A stretch of DNA of 64,000 bases, from the NCBI RefSeq assembly GCF_011806565.1, contig NZ_JAATOP010000004.1, positions 186,001-250,000 on the forward strand, in the 5' to 3' direction. The notes beneath the pieces are model-generated. The model ran no database searches. It worked only from the letters and a program-made list of their open reading frames with translations, and was not told the DNA's origin. The DNA comes from Marivivens donghaensis. Lineage in GTDB: Bacteria; Pseudomonadota; Alphaproteobacteria; Rhodobacterales; Rhodobacteraceae. The translations under genes were made by a program, and so were the position numbers. Below are positions 58,282-64,000 of this stretch, in pieces (position 1 is the first letter of the stretch; each line of letters opens with the position of its first letter).

Positions 58282-60002
58282 GCGTCACCTCGTTCGTTCG
58301 CATTCGGGGCTGGGAAGGTCACACGGAAGAGCGCGCCGCCGTCTTCGATATTCGACGCCTGCATGGTGCCTTCGTGATCCTTGACGATGCTGGACGAAAT
58401 CGCGAGGCCGAGGCCCATGCCGCGTCCGCTTTCGCGGGTGGTCACAAACGGCTCCTGAAGGTCGGCGAGGGTCGCGTCACCAAGGCCGTGCCCATTGTCC
58501 TGCACCTCGAACCAAGGTGACGGATCGCTGCCGATGCGAATGCTGACGCTCGGCTGTTCGGTATCCTCAACTGCATCGATGGCGTTGCGCAGCACGTTAG
58601 TCATGACCTGTTCGACGCGCAGTTTGCTGCCGCGGATCATGACGGGACCATCGGGGCGGTCGAAGGTGATTACCGTGCCCGTCGTTTCGATATTCGGTGC
58701 GACCAAGGCAAGCGACGCATCCATCGCGGTCACAAGGTCGAACTCCGCGAAATCATCGGCGTCGGAGCGGGCGAAGAATTTGAGTTGCCGCGTGATGCCT
58801 TCCATCCGGTCGATCAGACTGCCGATGCTGCCCGTGAGGCGGCTCGGCCCGCTTGGCCCGAGCTCTGCCGCAGCGACATGATTGCGCATCGCGGCGATGG
58901 GCTGGCCAAGCTCGTGCGTCACCGACGCGGCGAGGCGACCCAGCGCGGCCAGACGACTGGCGCGCTCCAGTTCGTTCTGCGTGCGGCTCAGGCGGCGCTC
59001 TGCCGTTCTGCGATCCACGATCTCCTGTGCAAGGCGTTCGTTTGCGAGGCGGAGCTTGGCTTCCTCTTCCTCGGATCGCCTCAGCGCCGTGCCGATACGC
59101 CGCGTGCGCTGGATCTGGAAGGCAATGAGGATCGAGCCGAGGATGATCACCACAGCCGCGGCCGTCAGCCACGCGAGGGCAGAGGAGCGTTCATCCGCCA
59201 TGAAATAATGGATCTGCCAATTGTGCGGCGCGGCACTGGCGCTGAGATGTAGCCAATCGCGCCCCGAAAGTTTTGCCGTGTTGCCCGAGAGTGACCAGCC
59301 CAGCGGCTCCAGCGGCTGATTGGGAAACTGGCGGGAAAACAGGATCACATTCCGCTGCGAAGCGCTGAGCGGTTCGCTCGTGCGGTAGAGGTAGTCGCGG
59401 TCGGACGCGAGCAGGATCACACCGTCCTCATTGGCCATGAAAACCGTCTCGCCCGAGCTTCGCCAGCTTTCCTCAAGCGCGCCGAAGTTGATCTTGATCA
59501 CGACCACGCCAAGCACGCGGCCCCCTGTGGCGAGGACCGGATCGGCAATGAAATACCCCGGTTGTCCGGTCGTCGCGCCGATGGCGTAAAACCGGCCCTG
59601 TTTGCCGTCGAGCGCGTCCTGAAAGTAGGGGCGGAAGGAGTAATCCTCACCGATAAAGCTCGACGGTAGGGCGTGGTTCGAGGCGGCGATGGTTAGGCCC
59701 TGCGGGTTGATCAGGTAGATCGCATCGAGGCCGGATTGATTTGCGAAGTCCTCGAACCGGCTGTCGACGATGGTCGTGTTGCCGTTGAGAAGGCTGCTGA
59801 CGACAAACGGGTCCTTGGCAAGGATGTGCGTCAGGTGGGAAAACCGGTCAAGTTCGGCATTCACCGACGCGCGATAGAGCGACAGGCGGCCGCGAGCTTT
59901 CTCCAGTTCCTGACCTTGGAAATACTGATGCGCCACGAGGGCTGCCCCCAGCGAGACGAGCCCGATGAAGACCAGTGACAGAATGACCGAAAGGTAGCGC
60001 AT
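58278..60002 (-). CDS. Membrane sensor histidine kinase (DctB-like)
   Basis: A 574-residue sensor. Two transmembrane helices (residues ~7-25 and ~275-297) flank a periplasmic Cache-like ligand domain. The transmitter has the H-box SVTHELGQPIAAMRNH, and the ATP-binding lid region is VQDNGHGLGD...GMGLGLAIS. The DctB-type architecture implies sensing of the TRAP substrate and phosphorylation of the adjacent regulator. The start at 60002 is the first Met before helix 1; the open frame to 60095 is repeat-derived. Confidence 0.9.
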   Translation of the reverse strand: MRYLSVILSLVFIGLVSLGAALVAHQYFQGQELEKARGRLSLYRASVNAELDRFSHLTHILAKDPFVVSSLLNGNTTIVDSRFEDFANQSGLDAIYLINPQGLTIAASNHALPSSFIGEDYSFRPYFQDALDGKQGRFYAIGATTGQPGYFIADPVLATGGRVLGVVVIKINFGALEESWRSSGETVFMANEDGVILLASDRDYLYRTSEPLSASQRNVILFSRQFPNQPLEPLGWSLSGNTAKLSGRDWLHLSASAAPHNWQIHYFMADERSSALAWLTAAAVVIILGSILIAFQIQRTRRIGTALRRSEEEEAKLRLANERLAQEIVDRRTAERRLSRTQNELERASRLAALGRLAASVTHELGQPIAAMRNHVAAAELGPSGPSRLTGSIGSLIDRMEGITRQLKFFARSDADDFAEFDLVTAMDASLALVAPNIETTGTVITFDRPDGPVMIRGSKLRVEQVMTNVLRNAIDAVEDTEQPSVSIRIGSDPSPWFEVQDNGHGLGDATLADLQEPFVTTRESGRGMGLGLAISSSIVKDHEGTMQASNIEDGGALFRVTFPAPNANERGDA

Positions 60003-60063
60003 GGGCGGAGTTGTGGGCCGAAAGGGGCTTTGGGGGCAAGGTTTATCGGGCTGATAGGTCGCG

Positions 60064-60125
60064 GGAGGGGCGCTGCCCCTCTGGCCTGCGGCCATTCACC
60101 CCGAGGTATTTTCGTCAGAATGAAG
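60064..60125 (+). repeat. Interspersed repeat, full copy
   Basis: GGAGGGGCGCTGCCCCTCTG, then GCCTGCGGCCATTCACCCCG and AGGTATTTTCGTCAGAATGA, the fullest match to the copy at 62566. It encodes, in antisense, the last codons and stop of the LysR gene (60096 onward). Confidence 0.85.
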
Positions 60126-61013
60126 CGGGTGACGGAGCGCTTCTGCAAGGAAGTCGTAAACGAAGCGCAGGCGGCGGTTCTGGTAGATCTCGCGGTGGGC
60201 GACGAGCCAGATGGGGTAGGCGATGGGTCGCATGGCGGGGAGGGCTTCGGTGACTTTGGGCTCGGCATTGCCGATCTGTTCGTCGATGAAGCCGATGCCC
60301 AAGCCCTGTTTCACATGTTCCCACATGACAAGGAAGTTGTCGGTGACGATGGGAAAGTTCGCCTCGTTCAGATCGAAGCCGAAATCGGCGAGGGAGCGTG
60401 CGATCATGGCCGGATCATCGGGAGCGATGAAGCTCGCGCGGGAGAGGTCGGCCTGGGTCTCGGGATTGCCGATCGAGCGCAGGTAATCGGGCCTTGCATA
60501 GAGGCGGGCGCAGGTGTCGCGGAGTTTGCGGGCAACGAGGTTCGGCTCTTCGGGGCGGAAGTTGCGCAGGGCGATGTCGGCTTCGCGGCGGAGGAGGTCC
60601 GAGGCGGAGTTCGAGACGACAAGACGGATGGTGATGCGGGGCTCGGCCGCGCGGAGTTGTGCCACGATCTGCGGCATGATCAGGGCACCGTAGACGTCGG
60701 AGCAGGCAATGAGAACCTCTCCCTCCATCGCTTCGCTCTGGCTTACGGCGGACAGCGAAAGGCGGCTGGCGGCTTCGCCCATCTGGCGGGCGGCGTCCAT
60801 GAGTTCATGTCCCGCAGGCGTCAGGCGAAGGCCGCGGCCGATGCGTTCAAAGAGCATCACGCCGAGTTCCTGCTCGAGCGCGTCTACCTGTCTGCCTAGG
60901 GTGGGCTGGGTCAGGCCGAGGGCGCGTGCGGCGGCGGAAAGCGAGCCTTCCTCTGCGGTCACGAGGAAAGCGCGGGCGCGGTTCCAGTCGAAGTTGATCG
61001 ATCTCCAATCCAT
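60096..61013 (-). CDS. LysR-family transcriptional regulator
   Basis: A 305-residue LysR regulator. N-terminal winged helix (NRARAFLVTAEEGSLSAAAR ALGLTQPTLGRQVDALEQEL) and a co-inducer domain (GEVLIACSDVYGALIMPQIV) are clear. The start MDWRSINFDWNRAR at 61013 is chosen; the open frame to 61214 overlaps the divergent gene. The last residues (HSDENTSG) come from the interspersed repeat. It is divergent from the DUF4386 / NAD(P)-binding pair, which it may regulate. Confidence 0.9.
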   Translation of the reverse strand: MDWRSINFDWNRARAFLVTAEEGSLSAAARALGLTQPTLGRQVDALEQELGVMLFERIGRGLRLTPAGHELMDAARQMGEAASRLSLSAVSQSEAMEGEVLIACSDVYGALIMPQIVAQLRAAEPRITIRLVVSNSASDLLRREADIALRNFRPEEPNLVARKLRDTCARLYARPDYLRSIGNPETQADLSRASFIAPDDPAMIARSLADFGFDLNEANFPIVTDNFLVMWEHVKQGLGIGFIDEQIGNAEPKVTEALPAMRPIAYPIWLVAHREIYQNRRLRFVYDFLAEALRHPLHSDENTSG

Positions 61014-61185
61014 GCAAATTCGTATACCACTCAGGCAAAAACAGTCAATTTTATTGAGATATCGTTGCGGGTAGAACATCCGCAGAGCCGAGGATGATCG
61101 GCACATCAACCAGCGAACCGATGCTTTGAGCGAGCCGCTTTCGCGGCTCGCTACGGAGGAGGTTTGCCTGAAAGCGGAGGCCGAG

Positions 61186-61884
61186 ATGGCTGTTTTTTCT
61201 GATCCTTTGTCCAAGCCCTATGCGCGGCTGACGGGCATATTCTACCTTTTGATCGCGGTGTTTGGCGGCTTTGCGATCCTCTGGGTTCCGTCGCAGTTGC
61301 AGGTCGCGGGCGATGCGGGTGCCACGATGGTGAACCTTGTGGAGCGGCGCGGGCTGTTCTTTGCGGGGGTGGGCGGTGAGGTCGCCATTCTGGTGGCCGA
61401 GGTCATGTGCACAGCGATGCTGTATTTCATTTTCAAACCGGTGAACGCCACACTGTCTTTCGCGGCGGCACTCGCACGGCTGAGCATGGTCGGCGTGATG
61501 GCGGGGATGCTGTTTTTCAGCGTCGCGGCGCTGGGCGTGGCCGAGGGGAGCTTGCTCCCGAGTTTGGCCAATGAGGTCCGGGCCGAGGTGGCGACTGCGC
61601 TCCTTTATGTGCACGACGCAGGTGTCTGGGTCTGGCAGGTTTTCTTCACGCTGCACCTGATGGTGCTGGGTTGGCTAGTTGCACAGTCGCAGCGGTTTCC
61701 GCGTCTGCTCGGCTACCTGATGATTGCGGGCTCAGCGGGGTACCTGTGTGACAGCCTAAGCGCGTTTGTCTGGCCTGATGCGGGCGGGCTGGCACTGGTG
61801 ACAGGTGTGCTGCTTGCGCTGGTGAGTCTTGCCGAGGTCGGGTTTGCACTTTGGCTTGTCATCCGCGGTCAGCGGACAGTGTGA
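61186..61884 (+). CDS. DUF4386 integral membrane protein
   Basis: A 232-residue protein with six or seven transmembrane helices (LTGIFYLLIAVFGGFAILWV, GEVAILVAEVMCTAMLYFIF, LLGYLMIAGSAGYLCDSLSA), matching DUF4386. The start at 61186 has GGAGG. Function is unknown. It precedes the NAD(P)-binding gene by 11 bases. Confidence 0.85.
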   Translation: MAVFSDPLSKPYARLTGIFYLLIAVFGGFAILWVPSQLQVAGDAGATMVNLVERRGLFFAGVGGEVAILVAEVMCTAMLYFIFKPVNATLSFAAALARLSMVGVMAGMLFFSVAALGVAEGSLLPSLANEVRAEVATALLYVHDAGVWVWQVFFTLHLMVLGWLVAQSQRFPRLLGYLMIAGSAGYLCDSLSAFVWPDAGGLALVTGVLLALVSLAEVGFALWLVIRGQRTV

Positions 61885-61895
61885 GGAACGTGGCT

Positions 61896-62561
61896 ATGAA
61901 ACGTGTTTGTATTATTGGAATTTCGGGAAAGCTCGGCCGCTACATGGCGCGGGAGGCGCTGGATCGCGGGTATGAAGTGCGCGGGGTTTGTCGGCCCGAA
62001 AGTGTGGGCAAGCTGGCCGATCTGGCGGGCCGCATCACGCTGTTTCCCGCCCGCACGGACGATGCGGAAGTTGTCGCGGAAGCGGTGAAGAGCTGTGACG
62101 GGGTGCTGACGGTGCTCGTGCCTTGGGGCGTCAAAGACTATGCCTCGGGCACCGCGCGGGCGGTGCTGGAGAACGCGGAGCCGGATGCGCGGCTGGTGTT
62201 TTCCTGCGGTTGGCACATCAGTCGCGACGGGCAGGACGTCTATTCGTTCAAACTGAAGATGATCGTCGCGGTGTTCGGCAGGGTGGCGAAGTGGCTGCGG
62301 GCTGCGGACCTCGACGATCAGGTGCGGGCGACGGATATGATCTTTGCGTCGGACCGTGATTGGACGGTTGTGCGCGGGTCAAATCTGGAGGAAGGACCGA
62401 GCGAGGGGCTGCCTGTCTGGGCGGAGCACGTAGGCGATCCGCTGCTGGCTGCGAATATCACGCGGCGTGTGGATTTCGCGAAGTTCATGGTTCACGCGCT
62501 GACCGACGATGCGCTGACAAGGCAGGCACCTGCCATCGTGAGCGGCGTTCGGAAAGTGTGA
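61896..62561 (+). CDS. NAD(P)-binding Rossmann protein (atypical SDR, NmrA/SDR_a5-like)
   Basis: A 221-residue protein with the N-terminal dinucleotide loop CIIGISGKLGRYMAREAL (GxxGxxG) and the extended-SDR block VFSCGWHIS near residue 105. No classical Ser-Tyr-Lys set is clear, so activity as a reductase or as a redox sensor is open. The start at 61896 follows GAGGA. Co-transcribed with the DUF4386 gene. Confidence 0.8.
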   Translation: MKRVCIIGISGKLGRYMAREALDRGYEVRGVCRPESVGKLADLAGRITLFPARTDDAEVVAEAVKSCDGVLTVLVPWGVKDYASGTARAVLENAEPDARLVFSCGWHISRDGQDVYSFKLKMIVAVFGRVAKWLRAADLDDQVRATDMIFASDRDWTVVRGSNLEEGPSEGLPVWAEHVGDPLLAANITRRVDFAKFMVHALTDDALTRQAPAIVSGVRKV

Positions 62562-62565
62562 GGGA

Positions 62566-62630
62566 CGGGGAGGGGCTCTGCCCCTCTGGCCTGCGGCCAT
62601 TCACCCCGAGGTATTTTTGTCAGCGTGAAG
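62566..62630 (+). repeat. Interspersed repeat, full copy
   Basis: Head GGGGAGGGGCTCTGCCCCTC, TGGCCTGCGGCCATTCACCC and tail CGAGGTATTTTTGTCAGCGT. It fills the gap between the NAD(P)-binding gene stop and the phaZ stop. Confidence 0.85.
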
Positions 62631-62636
62631 CTGAGG

Positions 62637-63908
62637 TTAGACCGCGACGACAGACGGTTTCGGACGGGCAGTCGGTTCCGAGTTCGCGTCGATGAAATTG
62701 AGGACGAGCGGGCGGATGTTGTTCCGCCAGCTGCCGCCTGCAAAGATGCCGTAGTGACCGGCGCCGGGCTCGACGTGCCATGCTTTCTTCTCTTCCGGTA
62801 GGCCGGTGAGGAGGTCGAGCGCGGCTTTGCACTGGCCAGGCGCCGAGATGTCGTCTTTCTCGCCTTCGACGGTTTTCACCGCGACGGTGGTGATCTTGCC
62901 GATGTCGATGGTGTGGCCATCTACGGTGAATTCGTTCTGAGCGATCTCGCGGCCTTTGAAGACGCGCTCGACCGTCGAGAGGTAGAATTCGGCGGTCATG
63001 TCCATGACAGCAAGGTATTCGTCATAGAAGACGTTGTGCTTGTCATGGTCGCTGGCTTCGCCTTTGGCGACGCGGAAGATCTGGTCCTGAAACGCTTTGG
63101 CGTGGGTAGCTGCGTTCATCGAGATAAACGACGTCAGCTGCAGCAGGCCCGGATAGACCTTGCGGCCGACGCCGCGGTATTTCATGCCGACGCGTTGGAT
63201 CATGGTTTGTTCGAGCTGGCCCATGGTGACCGAGCGGCCAAAGTCGGTGACTTCGGTGTGGTTCGCTTCGGGGTCGATGGGGCCGCCGATCAGCGTCAGT
63301 GAGCGCGGCTGCGCTGCCGGATCAAGCTCTGCCAGATAGGCGGTGGCGGCGAGCGTCAGAGGTGCGGGTTGGCACACTGCGATGACGTGCAGGTCGCTGC
63401 CGAGTTTTTTCATGAAGTCGACGAGGTAGAGGGTGTAATCCTCGACGTCGAATTTGCCTTCGCTTACGGGAATGTCGCGGGCGTTGTGCCAGTCTGTAAT
63501 GTAGACTTCACAATCGGGCAGCAGACTGATCACCGTCTTGCGCAGCAGCGTGGCATAGTGGCCCGACATCGGGGCGACGAGCAGAACGCGGCGCTTTTTC
63601 GGTTTGCGGTTATGGACTTTGAAGTGGATGAGATCACCGAACGGGCGGCTAAGGATCGTTTCGACCGTGACGAGGTGGTCGCGGTGGTCGTCGTTGCTCG
63701 CGATCGAGGGGATGCCCCAGTCAGGCTTGGCAACCATGCGTTCGAACGAACGTTCGGTCACTTCGCCCCATGCGCCGAGCCATTCGACAAGCGGATTTGC
63801 GGTCATCGCCATCGCAGGGTAGGCGGCAAATGCGCGCGCAGATGCACCAAGCCATTGATTTGTGTTTCGCACGCTTTCCATAAAGTCGTAGGTGTACATA
63901 TACTTCAT
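62637..63908 (-). CDS. phaZ: Intracellular polyhydroxyalkanoate depolymerase
   Basis: A 423-residue PHA depolymerase that mobilises intracellular polyhydroxybutyrate. The lipase-box-like nucleophile is Cys in VIAVCQPAPLTLAA, the catalytic His lies in EPGAGHYGIFAGGSWRNNI, and SGHYATLLRKTV is the oxyanion region. The start MKYMYTYDFMESV at 63908 has GGAGA; the ATG at 63929 is less likely. A phaC gene would be expected divergent, outside the window. Confidence 0.92.
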   Translation of the reverse strand: MKYMYTYDFMESVRNTNQWLGASARAFAAYPAMAMTANPLVEWLGAWGEVTERSFERMVAKPDWGIPSIASNDDHRDHLVTVETILSRPFGDLIHFKVHNRKPKKRRVLLVAPMSGHYATLLRKTVISLLPDCEVYITDWHNARDIPVSEGKFDVEDYTLYLVDFMKKLGSDLHVIAVCQPAPLTLAATAYLAELDPAAQPRSLTLIGGPIDPEANHTEVTDFGRSVTMGQLEQTMIQRVGMKYRGVGRKVYPGLLQLTSFISMNAATHAKAFQDQIFRVAKGEASDHDKHNVFYDEYLAVMDMTAEFYLSTVERVFKGREIAQNEFTVDGHTIDIGKITTVAVKTVEGEKDDISAPGQCKAALDLLTGLPEEKKAWHVEPGAGHYGIFAGGSWRNNIRPLVLNFIDANSEPTARPKPSVVAV

Positions 63909-63965
63909 GTTGACGTCTCCATGTCGCACGGGGGCTCAAGCGCAGCATTCACTTATGACGGAAGT

Positions 63966-63980
63966 CACATGCTGCATGTG
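63966..63980. promoter_or_regulatory. CACATG-ctg-CATGTG dyad upstream of phaZ
   Basis: Perfect 6-bp arms about 58 bases upstream of phaZ and flanked by further TGC repeats. This is the type of TGC-rich sequence that PhaR-type repressors bind at PHA promoters; it is a candidate only. Confidence 0.4.
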
Positions 63981-64000
63981 CAAAGGTAAGGTGAGGAGTT

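Overview
The window looks like a chromosomal segment of a Rhodobacterales alphaproteobacterium (Roseobacter/Paracoccus-like). The basis is high GC content, two TRAP transport systems (one TAXI-type), acyl-CoA ligase and dehydrogenase genes related to DmdB/DmdC, an intracellular PHA depolymerase, a Zur/ZnuABC locus with an alphaproteobacterial Zur box, a DUF983/DUF3572/DUF2927 protein set, and a GC-rich interspersed intergenic repeat. This assignment is an inference from protein resemblance; no rRNA is present.

Layout: 1-3875 is a TAXI-TRAP uptake system followed by an oligogalacturonate-lyase-like propeller enzyme, bounded by an IS5/IS427-type insertion sequence (3875-4706). 4877-11248 holds a SPOR-domain secreted protein, a membrane-anchored hypothetical, an acyl-CoA ligase, a sulfotransferase, a Hint protein and an outer-membrane barrel. 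11403-18505 is a beta-oxidation operon on the minus strand (MerR, acyl-CoA dehydrogenase, 70-aa protein, thiolase, FadJ-type multifunctional enzyme) with a second MerR gene upstream, divergent from two hotdog thioesterases and a MATE exporter. 20942-28388 carries housekeeping genes (arsC-like, pyrD, DUF952, a periplasmic 5'-nucleotidase, GFA, DUF1992, HMCES/YedK), tRNA-Gly(TCC) and an MsbA-like ABC exporter. 28487-35947 has a second acyl-CoA ligase, metG, a small barrel protein, an SDR, an aldo/keto reductase, a NUDIX hydrolase and DUF983. 36160-38218 is an EF-hand / ECF sigma / CnrX-like sensor module, followed by a PleD-like diguanylate cyclase.

39679-44301 holds DUF3572, a HAD phosphatase, a TetR regulator and the divergent znuA / zur-znuC-znuB locus around one perfect Zur box. 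44298-46953 holds asd, dtd and a PfkB kinase. Just upstream of asd lies an unannotated 29-codon ORF whose first 15 residues are almost all aspartate-family amino acids, a candidate attenuation leader peptide. 47022-52428 is a six-gene minus-strand operon: a 28-aa membrane miniprotein, XpaC-like, TelA-like, DUF2927 lipoprotein, SPFH+GYF protein and zinc-ribbon membrane protein. It looks like an envelope-stress or toxic-anion module and is the best candidate for an under-described system. 52564-60002 holds a RluB-type pseudouridine synthase, then a DctP-type TRAP system (large, small and binding subunits) with its own two-component system. The response regulator there is NtrC-like but lacks the GAFTGA loop. 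The window closes with a LysR regulator, a DUF4386 membrane protein, an NAD(P)-binding protein and phaZ.

Six or more copies of a short intergenic repeat (two adjacent hairpins followed by a conserved GTATTT..GTCAGAATGAAG-like tail) sit at gene ends, and one contributes the C-terminal codons of the LysR gene. Operon logic is clearest for fatty-acid oxidation under MerR control, zinc uptake under Zur, and the TRAP/two-component cluster.
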